From positions 186,697 through 250,696 of the forward strand of contig NZ_SHKI01000003.1 of assembly GCF_004217175.1 (NCBI RefSeq): a DNA stretch of 64,000 nucleotides, in the 5' to 3' direction. Source of the stretch: Leucobacter luti (GTDB taxonomy: Bacteria; Actinomycetota; Actinomycetes; Actinomycetales; Microbacteriaceae). A program made the translations under genes and the position numbers. Under the pieces are notes generated by a model that was not told where the DNA came from, did no database searches, and saw only the letters and a list, made by a program, of their open reading frames with translations. Below are positions 8,065-17,000 of this stretch, piece after piece; within the stretch, counting starts at the first letter, position 1, and each line of letters begins with the position of its first letter.

Positions 8065-8604
8065 ATGACTGACGTGTCCGGGCGCACCGCCCTGCTCCGC
8101 GCAACCGTTGTGGTGGTCGCCGGCGGCGGGCTCCGGGCGCTCACCTATCGCGCCGTCGCCGCCGAAGCCGGAGTCTCGCACGGGCTCGTGCGGCACCACT
8201 TCGGTACGCGGGATCAGCTCGTCGCCGAAGCGATGGAGTACGCGATCCACGCGAGCCTGCGCGACTCGAACATGCTGAAGGACGCGCTCACGCCGGAGGA
8301 GTTCGCCGGCGGCATCGAGTCGCTCGCGGATCGCGAGGCGAGCATCCAGTCGTTCCAGTACGAGCTGCTGCTCGAGTCGCGGCGCCGGCCCGAGTTGCGG
8401 CCGCTCGGCGAGCTGCATTACCGCGCGTACCGGGACGCGATCAGCCGGCAGCTCGCGCGGCTCGGCGTTGACGACGCCGACCTGACCGAACTGATCTGGT
8501 TCGCGCTCGACGGGATCGTATTCAAGCAGCTCGTGGTCCCCGAGGACGTCACACCGGCGGTGCGCCGGATCCGGCAGCTCGTCGCCGCCGCGGCCGGCTC
8601 CTAG
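8065..8604 (+). CDS. TetR family transcriptional regulator
   Basis: A 179-residue regulator. The N-terminal helix-turn-helix (LRALTYRAVAAEAGVSHGLVRHHFGTRDQLVAEAM) is canonical, followed by a helical ligand domain. The ATG at 8065 is the first codon consistent with family length; the large open frame upstream is antisense to the Ada/AlkA gene. It lies 234 bp before the amine-oxidation operon, whose promoter contains a dyad of the size TetR proteins bind, so local control is likely. Divergence from the Ada gene leaves about 114 bp for its own promoter. The ligand is unknown, probably an amine or its oxidation product if the neighbours are the targets. Confidence 0.87.
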   Translation: MTDVSGRTALLRATVVVVAGGGLRALTYRAVAAEAGVSHGLVRHHFGTRDQLVAEAMEYAIHASLRDSNMLKDALTPEEFAGGIESLADREASIQSFQYELLLESRRRPELRPLGELHYRAYRDAISRQLARLGVDDADLTELIWFALDGIVFKQLVVPEDVTPAVRRIRQLVAAAAGS

Positions 8605-8728
8605 CCCCCGCTCGCTCACCGCGCGGCCGGGACACCCGCCCGGCCGCGAGCGCACCTGCGCGCCCGCCCCGCCGTCCGCGAGCGCACCTGCGTCCGCGCG
8701 CAGGCCTCGGCCAGAACCTCGCACGCGC

Positions 8729-8757
8729 TTGACTATCCAAATGGATAGTTTTAGGCT
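8729..8757 (+). promoter_or_regulatory. Promoter with TetR-type operator
   Basis: The -35 TTGACT (8729-8734) and -10 TAGGCT (8752-8757) are 17 bp apart. The dyad ACTATCC-AAAT-GGATAGT (8732-8749) covers the -35 and spacer, as expected for a repressor site of the TetR gene just upstream. The transcript would begin about 75 bp before the gene at 8839. Confidence 0.7.
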
Positions 8758-8838
8758 TGCGCTATTCGCGGGCGCCACTGCCGGTTCCCGCGCCCGGGCG
8801 CAGCCGCCCGGGACGCAGAACGAGAGAGACACACTGAC

Positions 8839-9969
8839 GTGACCGACACCAAGATCGACTTCCTCTACCTCAGCGAGCCGGACATGATCCGCGCCGGCGT
8901 GACCGACATGGCCGCGTGCGTCGACACCATGTCCGAGTTGCTCGGCCTCTTCGCGGCGGGCGACTACCGGATGGCCGGCACCGAAAACAACTCGCACGGC
9001 GCCCAGATCTACTTCCCCGAGACCGAGGAGTTTCCGGGCATGCCCGTCGACGGGCCGGATCGCCGCTTCATGGCGATGCCCGCCTACCTCGGCGGCGACT
9101 ACCAGGTGGCCGGCTGCAAGTGGTACGGCTCGAACGTGGAGAACAAGCAGCGCGGGCTGCCGCGCTCGATCTTGATGTTCACGCTCAGCGACAAGGACAC
9201 CGGCGCCCCGCTCGCGATCATGTCGGCGAACCTGCTGAGCGCGTACCGCACGGGAGCGATCCCGGGCGTGGGCGCGCGCTTCCTCGCCCGCGAGGACGCG
9301 CGGGTCGTGGGCATCGTGGGCCCCGGCCCAATGAACCGGACCTCGCTCGAATCGTTCATGGCGGTGCGACCCGGCATCGACACGGTGAAGGTTGCGGGGC
9401 GCGGCCAGGCCGGCGTCGACGCGTACATCGCCTGGGCGAAAGAGCGTTTTCCGCAGATCACCACGATCGAGCAGGTCGCGGATCTCGAGGCGGCTACCCG
9501 CGACTCGGACATCGTCAGCGTCGCCGTGCCGAGCCCGTCCGGGTCGGAGCACTACCCGCACATCGCGGACGAGTGGGTGAAGCCCGGCGCGTTCATCTGC
9601 TGCTCAGCGCACCTCAGCCTCGACGAGTCACTGATCCAGCGCTCCCGCCATGTGGCCGACGCGCGCAAGATCTACCAGGCCTGGGCCGAGGAGCTGCCGG
9701 CTCCCGCACACGAGACCGTCGGCATCTGGGGCATGCACCTGGTTGACCGCGTGCGTGACGGCCGCATGACTCCGGCGCAGTTCGAAGACATCGGCGAGAT
9801 CATCCAGGCGAAGACCCCCGGCCGGCAGCACGAGGACGAGGTATTCATTTACTCGGTCGGCGGCATGCCGGTCGAGGACGTCGCGTGGGCGACACAGGTG
9901 TACCGCAACGCGGTGCGCGAGGGGATCGGCCAGAAGCTGAATCTGTGGGACGCCCCGGCGATGGCCTGA
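8839..9969 (+). CDS. Ornithine cyclodeaminase-family protein, possible amine oxidase partner
   Basis: A 376-residue protein of the ornithine cyclodeaminase/mu-crystallin family, with a Rossmann region around residues 150-180 (DARVVGIVGPGPMNRTSLESFM) and the segment SAYRTGAIPGVGARFLA typical of the family. The glycine motif reads GPGPMN where GxGxQA is usual, so true cyclodeaminase activity is doubtful. It lies 45 bp before an MSOX-type flavin oxidase. From memory, similar pairs in actinobacteria are annotated as tyramine oxidase subunits, which would make this subunit B; I cannot confirm that here. A TetR operator controls the promoter. Confidence 0.75.
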   Translation: MTDTKIDFLYLSEPDMIRAGVTDMAACVDTMSELLGLFAAGDYRMAGTENNSHGAQIYFPETEEFPGMPVDGPDRRFMAMPAYLGGDYQVAGCKWYGSNVENKQRGLPRSILMFTLSDKDTGAPLAIMSANLLSAYRTGAIPGVGARFLAREDARVVGIVGPGPMNRTSLESFMAVRPGIDTVKVAGRGQAGVDAYIAWAKERFPQITTIEQVADLEAATRDSDIVSVAVPSPSGSEHYPHIADEWVKPGAFICCSAHLSLDESLIQRSRHVADARKIYQAWAEELPAPAHETVGIWGMHLVDRVRDGRMTPAQFEDIGEIIQAKTPGRQHEDEVFIYSVGGMPVEDVAWATQVYRNAVREGIGQKLNLWDAPAMA

Positions 9970-10014
9970 TTGCCGCCCCACACACCGACAGAGCACGCGA
10001 GAGAGTAGACACAC

Positions 10015-11187
10015 ATGGAACTGCAACACACCGACGTCGTCGTGATCGGAGCGGGGGCCGTTGGCTCAATGGCGCTCTGGCAGCTGAGCAAGCGCGAGGG
10101 CCTCGCGGTCGTGGGGATCGAGCAGTACGGCCGAGTGCACTCGCACGGCTCGTACGCAGGAGAGTCGCGAGTGTTTCGCACCGCCGTGCACGAGGGCGGC
10201 ACCTACGTGCCGATGATTCAGCGCTCGCGGGAGCTGTGGCGCGAACTGGAGCGGGAGTCCGGCCGCGACATCTACTACGAGGTGGGGGCGCTCAGCATCG
10301 CGCCCGAGGGCTTCCCGGATCTGCTCACCGCGCAGGGCACCGTGCGCGAGTTCGATCTCGAGCACCGCATGCTCAGCACTGAGGAGCTGCGCGCCGAGTT
10401 CCCGCAGCACCGCGTCCAGGACGGCGACGTCGGCCTGCTTGACGCGCGCGGCGGCGGACTGCGCCCCGAGGTCGCGATCATGAGCGCGCTCGACATCGCC
10501 GAGCGCAATGGCGCGGAACTGCACTTCAACACCCCCGTGATCGACATCGAAGAGCGGCCCAACGGGGTCGTCGTGCGCACCACGCAGGGCGCCTGGCTCG
10601 CGCGCACCGTGGTCGTCGCCTCCGGATCCTGGTCCACCCGGCTCTCCCCCGAGCTCGACGAGCTGCTGCGCCTGCAGGTGCTCGGCCTCACCTGGTTCAT
10701 GCCGAAGGATCCGACCCTGTTCGTACCGGAGCGGTTCCCCGCGTTCCTCCGCGACGCCGGATCCGTGCACTTCTTCGGCGCCCCGAGCTTCGACGGGTAC
10801 GCGTTCAAGGCGTGCACGAACCCGGAGTGGCCGGTCTTCCGCGACGTCGCCGAGGTGCCCACCCACCACACGCGCGAGGAACTCATCAAGATTGGGCAGC
10901 GCGCCGCCGAGCTGTTCGAGGGCATCAACCCCGAGCCGGTGCGCGAGAGCGTGCACCACTGCGCCTACACTCCCGATCGCCTACCCGTGGTCGATCTGAA
11001 CGCGAGCGGGCGCATCGTGACGGTGGCGGGCATGTCCGGGCACGGCTTCAAGTTCGCCCCGAAGATCGGCGAGTGGGCCGCGCAGCTTGTCACTGACGAG
11101 GACGCCGGCGTTGACCCGCGATTCGCGCTTCCCGCACACATGGCGCGACTCGCCCTGACCGGACCGTACACGGGCGGCGGACACTAG
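10015..11187 (+). CDS. FAD-dependent amine oxidase of the MSOX/N-methyltryptophan oxidase family
   Basis: A 390-residue flavoprotein. The N-terminal FAD motif VVVIGAGAVGSMALWQLSK is followed by a glutamate and HSHGSYAGESRVFR, the pattern of monomeric sarcosine oxidases. Cys316 in SVHHCAYTPDRLPVVD is at the position that carries covalent FAD in that family. GMSGHGFKFAPKIGEWAAQL closes the FAD site. It should oxidise an N-methyl or primary amine to an imine with production of hydrogen peroxide. It follows the cyclodeaminase-like gene in one operon, so the substrate is probably an amine sensed by the upstream TetR regulator. Confidence 0.85.
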   Translation: MELQHTDVVVIGAGAVGSMALWQLSKREGLAVVGIEQYGRVHSHGSYAGESRVFRTAVHEGGTYVPMIQRSRELWRELERESGRDIYYEVGALSIAPEGFPDLLTAQGTVREFDLEHRMLSTEELRAEFPQHRVQDGDVGLLDARGGGLRPEVAIMSALDIAERNGAELHFNTPVIDIEERPNGVVVRTTQGAWLARTVVVASGSWSTRLSPELDELLRLQVLGLTWFMPKDPTLFVPERFPAFLRDAGSVHFFGAPSFDGYAFKACTNPEWPVFRDVAEVPTHHTREELIKIGQRAAELFEGINPEPVRESVHHCAYTPDRLPVVDLNASGRIVTVAGMSGHGFKFAPKIGEWAAQLVTDEDAGVDPRFALPAHMARLALTGPYTGGGH

Positions 11188-11271
11188 GGGGCCGCGGGGC
11201 GCCGCGCGCGCCCCCGCTCCGTCCCGACCCTCCGCACCCGCGTGCGCGCCTGTTCGGTTACCCCTCGCGCC

Positions 11272-11298
11272 ATTAGTTCTACTTCATGTAGAGTTAAT
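11272..11298 (+). promoter_or_regulatory. GntR/YtrA-like operator before ABC exporter
   Basis: The core dyad TCTAC-TTCAT-GTAGA (11278-11292) is flanked by ATTAG and GTTAAT, about 30 bp before the start codon. YtrA-type GntR repressors often control two-gene ABC exporters from sites like this. No GntR gene is adjacent, so the regulator is unidentified. Confidence 0.5.
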
Positions 11299-11327
11299 GC
11301 CACATGGACCACGTGAGGGGACCGCAC

Positions 11328-12323
11328 ATGCAACACACTGTCAGGGTCGAGGGACTCACGAAGAAGTACGGGACGGTGCGCGCCGTGAGCGCGCTGAGCT
11401 TCACCGCGGAGCCGGGGCGCGTTACCGGTTTTCTCGGACCGAACGGGTCTGGAAAGACCACCACGCTCGCGATGGTCCTCGGGCTCGCGAGGCCCGACAG
11501 CGGCTCCGCCACGATCGGCGGGGTCCCCTACACGGCGCTCGAACGCCCAGCCCTCACCGTTGGCGCCTCGCTCTCCGCCGATTTTCACCCGGCACACACC
11601 GGGCGCGCGCACCTCGACATCGCCCGGCGCGCCATCGGCGTGCCCGCAGCGCGGGTCGACGAAATCTTTGAGCTCGTCGGGCTGAGCGACGCTGCCGACC
11701 GCAAGACCGGCGGCTACTCGCTCGGAATGCGGCAGCGCCTCGCGCTCGGCACCGCGCTCCTCGGCGACCCCGACGTGGTGCTCCTCGACGAGCCGATCAA
11801 CGGCCTCGACCCCGAGGGAATCCGCTGGATCCGCGTGCTCCTTCGCCACCTCGCCAGCACCGGCAAGACCGTGCTCCTCTCTTCGCACCTCCTGAGCGAG
11901 GTGCAGCAGACAGTAGACGACGTGGTCGTGATCCGCCGCGGCGAGCTCGCATTCGCCGGCCCGCTCGCGGAGCTGCAGCGCGGCACTGGCGAGCACACCG
12001 TACTCGTGTCCGCACCCGATCAGCCCGGGCTCGCGGCCGCACTCGAGGCGGCGCAGGCGACGGTGCACGGGCAGCACAGTGGCGCCCTGCGCGTCACCGG
12101 GGCCGATCCGGCAGCGGTGGGCAGGATCGCGCTTGCCGCGGGGATCCCGCTCACCCACCTCAGCGTCGAGACCGGCGAACTGGAGCAGAGCTTCCTCGAC
12201 CTCATCGACGGCACCGGCCAGCACTCGTCGGCCGCGCAGGCCGCAGCCCAGACGCAGCACGCACCGACTGGGGGCCCAGCGCCAGATCCGACCGCAGCTC
12301 CGAGCGAAGGGGATCACGCATGA
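11328..12323 (+). CDS. ABC transporter ATP-binding protein
   Basis: A 331-residue exporter ATPase. I use ATG 11328 because GAGGGG lies seven bases before it; an in-frame ATG at 11304 is less well placed. Walker A is in FLGPNGSGKTTTLAMVLG, the signature is YSLGMRQRLALGTAL, and Walker B is VVLLDEPINGLDPEG. The C-terminal region after residue 220 is an accessory segment of the kind found in multidrug or bacitracin-type ABC-2 exporters. The stop codon overlaps the permease start (ATGA), so the two genes are coupled. The substrate is unknown. Confidence 0.9.
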   Translation: MQHTVRVEGLTKKYGTVRAVSALSFTAEPGRVTGFLGPNGSGKTTTLAMVLGLARPDSGSATIGGVPYTALERPALTVGASLSADFHPAHTGRAHLDIARRAIGVPAARVDEIFELVGLSDAADRKTGGYSLGMRQRLALGTALLGDPDVVLLDEPINGLDPEGIRWIRVLLRHLASTGKTVLLSSHLLSEVQQTVDDVVVIRRGELAFAGPLAELQRGTGEHTVLVSAPDQPGLAAALEAAQATVHGQHSGALRVTGADPAAVGRIALAAGIPLTHLSVETGELEQSFLDLIDGTGQHSSAAQAAAQTQHAPTGGPAPDPTAAPSEGDHA

Positions 12324-13147
12324 GCCGCCTCACCCGCAGTCTGTCCGCCGAGTGGCGGAAGGTCCGCTCGACAAAACTCTGGTGGGTGCTCGGCATCGTG
12401 CTCGCCGGCTACTCGGCGATGATGGCCGCGGTCTTCGCGTTCATGTTCGGATCGCTCGCGTCCGAGATGGGCGGGGTCGCACTGCCAGACCAGGACGCCG
12501 CAAACCTGGTGTACTCGTCGGTATCCACGTTCGGCTACGTGATCCCGCTGCTATTCGGCGCGCTCATGGCGACCGGGGAGCTGCGGCACCGCACCCTCGG
12601 CCTGGCCTTCACCATCGAGCCGCGGCGCGGGATCGTGCTCCTCAGCAAGGTGCTCGTACTGATCGGAGTGGGGATCCTGTTCGGCGTCTTCGGAGTGGTC
12701 GGCGCGGCAGGCGCCGGCGGCGCGATCCTGAGCACCACCGGCGGCGATCCGATGCTCGGCACCGCGGACACCTGGGCACTGATTGCTCGCATCATCGCGG
12801 CGATCGGGATCTGGGCGGCGATCGGCTTCGGTGTGGGCGTGCTCGTACGCAACCAGGCCTTTGCAATCGTGCTCACCCTCGTGTTCACCCAGTTCATCGA
12901 ACCGGTCGCGCGACTCGGTGCGAGCTTCTGGGACTGGAGCGCGCAGCTCGCCAAGTTCCTCCCGGGGGCCGCGAGCGACGCCTTCGTGGGGGCAAGCGTG
13001 ATGAACAGCATGTCCGAGGTGGACCCCACGCTGCCGGACTCGGCGCAGCCGCTCGGCATCTGGGGCGGGCTCGCGGTACTCGCCGCCTACGCGGTGGTCG
13101 CGGTGGTCGTCGGCTGGGTTACCAGGTGGCGCCGCGACGTGGCGTAG
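12320..13147 (+). CDS. ABC-2 type transporter permease
   Basis: A 275-residue permease with about six hydrophobic segments, starting with the conserved cytosolic SAEWRKVRSTKLWWVLGIVL of this family. It pairs with the ATPase encoded four bases earlier by overlap. Together they form a homodimeric-type exporter, perhaps for an antimicrobial or lipid compound. A palindromic hairpin follows the stop codon and separates it from the convergent methyltransferase gene. Confidence 0.87.
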   Translation: MSRLTRSLSAEWRKVRSTKLWWVLGIVLAGYSAMMAAVFAFMFGSLASEMGGVALPDQDAANLVYSSVSTFGYVIPLLFGALMATGELRHRTLGLAFTIEPRRGIVLLSKVLVLIGVGILFGVFGVVGAAGAGGAILSTTGGDPMLGTADTWALIARIIAAIGIWAAIGFGVGVLVRNQAFAIVLTLVFTQFIEPVARLGASFWDWSAQLAKFLPGAASDAFVGASVMNSMSEVDPTLPDSAQPLGIWGGLAVLAAYAVVAVVVGWVTRWRRDVA

Positions 13148-13197
13148 CCGAACCGTCACGGGGCACCGGGTGCCGGACGCCGGGTGTGCCGGGTGCG

Positions 13198-13219
13198 CGC
13201 ACGCCCCGCGGGGCGTGCG
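13198..13219. terminator. Palindromic terminator between convergent genes
   Basis: CGCACGCCCC and GGGGCGTGCG (10 bp each, 2 bp between) form a compact GC hairpin just downstream of both stop codons. There is no T-run. Confidence 0.6.
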
Positions 13220-13221
13220 GG

Positions 13222-13911
13222 CTAGGAGGCGCGCGGCACGAGCGGTGAGTGCTGCTGCACCCAGCTGTACATCGCGACCGCCGCGGCAGCCGATGCGTTG
13301 ATCGACCGCGTCGAGCCGTACTGCGTGATCTCGACCACGGCGGCAGCGGCGGCGATCGCCTCGGCGGTGAGCCCGGGCCCCTCCTGGCCGAACAGCATGA
13401 CGCAGCGCTCCGGCCAGTCGAACGTCTCCATCGGCACGCAGCCGGGAACGTTGTCGATCGCGATCACCGGAATGCCCTCGGCCGCGGCCCACGCGACGAG
13501 CGCCGCGACATCCTCGCGGTGCTCGACGTGCTGGTAGCGGTCGGTCACCATCGCGCCTCGCTTGTTCCAGCGGCGGCGCCCCACGATGTGCACGGTGTCG
13601 GCGGCGAACGCGTTCGCGCTGCGCACGATCGAACCGATGTTCATGTCGTGCTGCCAGTTCTCGATCGCGACGTGGAAGGGGTGCCGGTGCTCGTCGAGAT
13701 CCGCCACGATCGCCGGCATATTCCAGTAGCGGTAGCGGTCGACCACGTTGCGGCTGTCGCCGTGTTCGAGCAGCTCCGGATCGTACCGCTCGTCCTCTGG
13801 CCAGGCAGCGCGCCCGCCGGGCCAGGGGCCCACCCCCGCCGTGGTGCGCTCCGGGTGCGGCGAGGCCGCCCCGTCCGGGGTGGTCACGGGGGTGTCTCGG
13901 CTCTCAGTCAC
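13222..13911 (-). CDS. SPOUT/TrmH-family RNA methyltransferase
   Basis: A 229-residue protein with the three SPOUT motifs that bind S-adenosylmethionine in a trefoil knot: NIGSIVRSANAF (motif 1), LFGQEGPGLT (motif 2) and QYGSTRSINASAAAAVAMYSW (motif 3). The arginine and asparagine of motifs 1 and 3 are present, so it should be active on a ribose 2'-O position of tRNA or rRNA. I start at GTG 13911 because GGGAG lies about nine bases upstream; the frame runs on further but is Pro/Arg-rich and unlike the family. The N-terminal 60 residues are a variable extension. It is a stand-alone gene. Confidence 0.88.
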   Translation of the reverse strand: MTESRDTPVTTPDGAASPHPERTTAGVGPWPGGRAAWPEDERYDPELLEHGDSRNVVDRYRYWNMPAIVADLDEHRHPFHVAIENWQHDMNIGSIVRSANAFAADTVHIVGRRRWNKRGAMVTDRYQHVEHREDVAALVAWAAAEGIPVIAIDNVPGCVPMETFDWPERCVMLFGQEGPGLTAEAIAAAAAVVEITQYGSTRSINASAAAAVAMYSWVQQHSPLVPRAS

Positions 13912-14069
13912 TCCCCCATTCTCCCAGCACGCGCGGCCGCCGGCGCGCACGGGCACAGGCACGGGCACGGGCCGCGGGCACGGGCCGCGGGATACCCCCA
14001 CAGGATCGCCCCGGGGGAACAGCCAACCGGGATCCGCCACAGCCGCGGCGCGCGTCATATGCTGAAGCG

Positions 14070-15245
14070 ATGACCGCCGCACAGCCGCGCATCGTGATCG
14101 CGCCAGACTCACTCAAGGGAAGCTGCACCGCTCCCGCCGCAGCCGCGGCACTCGCCAGTGGCGCCAGGGCGGCGCTCGGCAATCGCGGCTCGGTCCGCGA
14201 AATCCCGCTCGCGGACGGGGGCGAGGGGACGCTCGACGCGCTGACCGCCGCGTGGGGTGGCGCGATCATCGAGGTGCGCACCGCCGACGCGCGGGGCAGG
14301 GCGCGCACCGGGCGCATCGGGCTCAGCGCCGACGGGCGCACCGCGATCATCGAGGCGGCCGAGGCGAACGGCCTGCCACTCGTGTCAGACCTCCCGCTCC
14401 GCGCACTCGACGCCGACTCGGGCGGGGTGGGGCACCTCGTGCGCGCGGCGGTGACCGCCGGAGCCTCCGAGCTGCTCCTCTGCTTGGGCGGCTCCGCCAC
14501 CAGCGACGGCGGCGCAGGCATGCTGCGCGAGCTCGGCGCGCGACTCCTCCGCGCCGACGGACGCCCGGTGTCCCCTGGCGCGCGCGGGCTGTCAGAGATC
14601 GCGCAGGTCGACCTCTCGGCGGTGCCGGCCGCGATAGCGGCGGCGCGCTGGCGGATCGCCGCGGACGTGGACAACCCCCTCGTGGGACCGCGCGGGGCCG
14701 CCGCCGTGTTCGGGCCCCAGAAGGGGGCCAGCAGCGCCGAGATCATCGAGATCGACACCGGGCTGCGCCGCCTCGCGGAGGTGCTCGGCGCGGTGGCGCA
14801 CACTGATCGCCCGGGGCTTGGCGCCGCCGGCGGCCTCGCGCTCGTGCCGGCCGCGCTCTGGGGCGCGGAACTCGTGCCCGGGGCCGAGCTCGTGGCGACC
14901 GCGGCCGGGCTCGATGCGGCGCTCGCCGGAGCAGACCTGGTCATCACTGCCGAGGGGCGGCTCGACCAGCAGTCGCTCGACGGCAAGGTGGTGTCCCGGG
15001 TCGTTGCCGGGGCCGCCGCGGCCGAACGCGAAGGGCCCGCGGGGACCGAGCGGCGCGCGCCGCTCGTCGTGGTGATCGCGGGGTCGGTTGCCCTGAGTCA
15101 CGCCGAGTGCCGCGCCGCGGGAATCACCGCCGCGTTCTCGATCGCGCCGGGACCGGCGGCGCTCGACGAGCTACAGGCGGACGCGCCCCGGCTCCTCGCC
15201 GAGGCCGCGGCGCAGGCCTGCGCGCTCGCGTTTCCCGCGCACTGA
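14070..15245 (+). CDS. Glycerate kinase (GarK/GlxK family)
   Basis: A 391-residue kinase that phosphorylates D-glycerate to a phosphoglycerate with ATP, linking glyoxylate or serine breakdown to glycolysis. Family motifs seen: IVIAPDSLKGSCTA at the N-terminus, PLADGGEGTLDAL near residue 50, CLGGSATSDGGAGML near 140, and VITAEGRLDQQSLDGKV near 290. The length matches the family. The gene stands alone: the RNA methyltransferase is divergent and the aldo/keto reductase is convergent. Confidence 0.92.
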   Translation: MTAAQPRIVIAPDSLKGSCTAPAAAAALASGARAALGNRGSVREIPLADGGEGTLDALTAAWGGAIIEVRTADARGRARTGRIGLSADGRTAIIEAAEANGLPLVSDLPLRALDADSGGVGHLVRAAVTAGASELLLCLGGSATSDGGAGMLRELGARLLRADGRPVSPGARGLSEIAQVDLSAVPAAIAAARWRIAADVDNPLVGPRGAAAVFGPQKGASSAEIIEIDTGLRRLAEVLGAVAHTDRPGLGAAGGLALVPAALWGAELVPGAELVATAAGLDAALAGADLVITAEGRLDQQSLDGKVVSRVVAGAAAAEREGPAGTERRAPLVVVIAGSVALSHAECRAAGITAAFSIAPGPAALDELQADAPRLLAEAAAQACALAFPAH

Positions 15246-15293
15246 GCCCCCGCGGCCCCGGGAGTGGGGAGCCCCGGGACCGGACCCGTCCGC

Positions 15294-16253
15294 CTACGCC
15301 GAGGCGGCGGCGAGGCGGTCGAGCTCTGCCTGGCTGAGCTCGAGGGAGAGCGCCGCGAGCAGCGCCGGGAGCTGCTCAGTCGAGCGCGCACTCGCGATCG
15401 GCGCACCGACGGTTGGCTGCTGACGCAGCCACGCGAGCGACACCGACGCCAGCTCGGCGCCGTGCGCTGCCGCGACCTCGTCGAGCGCTCCGAGCACCGC
15501 GCGGCCACGGTCGTCGAGGTAGGCAATGGCGCCCTCGGCGCGCGCGCTCGCACCCGGCGCGGTGGCGTCCGCGGCCTCGCGGTACTTGCCCGCGAGGAAT
15601 CCCTTCGCGAGCGAGAAGTACGGGAACACCGACAGCGCTTCGCTCTCGGCTACCGCGCGCAGTCCGTTCGTCTCGAACTCACGCTCCACCAGGTTGTAGT
15701 GGGGCTGCAGCGCGACCGGCAGGTGGTAGCCGCCGTCGCGGGCGATCCGGAACCACTCCGCCACCCGCTCAGCCGTGTAGTTCGACACACCGATCGCGCG
15801 GACCTTGCCCGCGTCCACAAGCTCGGAGAACGCGGCGACGGTCTCCTCAAGCGGAGTCTCCGCGTCGTCAAAGTGTGCGTAGTAGAGGTCGATCCGGTCG
15901 GTGCCGAGGCGCGCGAGGGACGCGTCCGCGGCCGCACGCACGTTCGCTGCGGCGAGGCCGGCGAACTCCGGGTGCGTCGACACCTTCGTCGCGAGCACCA
16001 CCCGGTCGCGCGTGCCGCGCGCGGCAAGCCACTCACCGATGATCGTCTCAGACTCGCCGCCGGTGTGGCCGGGCACCCAGTGCGAGTAGCCATCGGCGGT
16101 ATCGACGAAGTCGCCCCCGCCCGCGACAAACGCGTCGAGCACCTCAAACGACGCGGCGCGATCCGCCGTCCAGCCGAAGACGTTGCCGCCCAGCGCGAGC
16201 GGGGCAATATCAATGGCCGAGGTTCCAATACGGGTGCGGGCAATCTGAGTCAC
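15294..16253 (-). CDS. Aldo/keto reductase
   Basis: A 319-residue NADPH-dependent oxidoreductase of the TIM-barrel AKR superfamily. Catalytic Asp and Tyr lie in DTADGYSHW, the lysine follows in VLATKV, and the cofactor region is IGVSNYTAERVAEW. GTG 16253 is chosen because AAGGAG is well placed before it; upstream codons belong to the promoter region of the divergent DUF1801 gene. The sequence resembles the oxidoreductase YajO/Tas-like branch. The substrate is not predictable. Confidence 0.87.
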   Translation of the reverse strand: MTQIARTRIGTSAIDIAPLALGGNVFGWTADRAASFEVLDAFVAGGGDFVDTADGYSHWVPGHTGGESETIIGEWLAARGTRDRVVLATKVSTHPEFAGLAAANVRAAADASLARLGTDRIDLYYAHFDDAETPLEETVAAFSELVDAGKVRAIGVSNYTAERVAEWFRIARDGGYHLPVALQPHYNLVEREFETNGLRAVAESEALSVFPYFSLAKGFLAGKYREAADATAPGASARAEGAIAYLDDRGRAVLGALDEVAAAHGAELASVSLAWLRQQPTVGAPIASARSTEQLPALLAALSLELSQAELDRLAAASA

Positions 16254-16385
16254 AGAGCGCTCCTTCGCGGGTCGAGTCAGGTGGGTACGTTCGATCGTAT
16301 CGCTGCCCCAAACACGGCGGCAGGGCGTTGCATTCCCCGCTGTCATGCTGGGAAACTTAAACTCCTGAACCACCTGGGAGGGCGC

Positions 16386-16808
16386 ATGTCAGCGAAGCAA
16401 CCGGCAATGTCCCCGTCTGACGCGCCGATCGAGCCGGTGCTAGACCGCGCCACCGGGCCGCGCCGCGCCGAGGCGGACGAGCTGCTCGCACTCTTCGGCG
16501 AGCTCAGCGGGGAACGACCCGTGGTCTGGGCTGGTCGGATTCTCGGATTTGGCGAGTACGAGTACCGCTACGACAGCGGGCACGGCGGGCGCGCCCCGCT
16601 CCTCGCGTTCGCGCCGGGACCCAAGCAGCACACCATCTACCTCGTTGACGGCTTTGCCGAGCGCTGGCCCGACCTCGTTGACCGGCTGGGCCCGCACCGC
16701 GCGTCGAAGGCGTGCCTCTACCTCACCCGGCTGAGCGCGGTCGACCGCGATGTGTTGCGCCTCCTCCTCGAGCGCTCGCTCGCCGAGACGCTCGACACCG
16801 CGGCGTAG
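16386..16808 (+). CDS. DUF1801 domain protein
   Basis: A 140-residue soluble protein of the DUF1801 (YdhG-like) family. Characteristic segments are DELLALFGELSGERPVVWAGRILGFGEYEYRYDSGHGG, APLLAFAPGPKQHTIYLVDGF and KACLYLTRLSAVD. The fold is small alpha/beta and the function is unknown. A good ribosome site (GGGAGGGCGC) precedes the ATG. The gene is followed by a CTG-rich stretch and the aquaporin promoter. Confidence 0.83.
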   Translation: MSAKQPAMSPSDAPIEPVLDRATGPRRAEADELLALFGELSGERPVVWAGRILGFGEYEYRYDSGHGGRAPLLAFAPGPKQHTIYLVDGFAERWPDLVDRLGPHRASKACLYLTRLSAVDRDVLRLLLERSLAETLDTAA

Positions 16809-17000
16809 CGGCTGCGGCTACTGCTGCTGCTGCTGCTGCGACGCAGCGGTCGCAGACGCGAACATCACCCGCACGATCCCCCGCGCATCCTCACCGACCA
16901 CGCATGACTTTTGTGACGATATCGCTGTGAAATCGCTCTTACAGGGCTAATCTTAAGTCGATTCAGATCGCTGACTCACATTCATCACAGGGGGATCCTC

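Noticed and set aside
6361..8604. 747-residue open frame on the plus strand opposite the Ada/AlkA gene
   Set aside because: Only its last 179 codons, from ATG 8065, look like a protein (TetR). The rest is an Arg/Gly-rich shadow of the opposite strand, common at this GC content.
7951..9561. N-terminal extension of the Ada/AlkA frame
   Set aside because: It is antisense to the TetR and cyclodeaminase-like genes, and Ada domain homology starts at GTG 7950.
16820..16840. CTG triplet run as a repeat element or coding remnant
   Set aside because: Six or so triplets after the DUF1801 stop codon, with no frame or partner; probably chance or a weak terminator loop.
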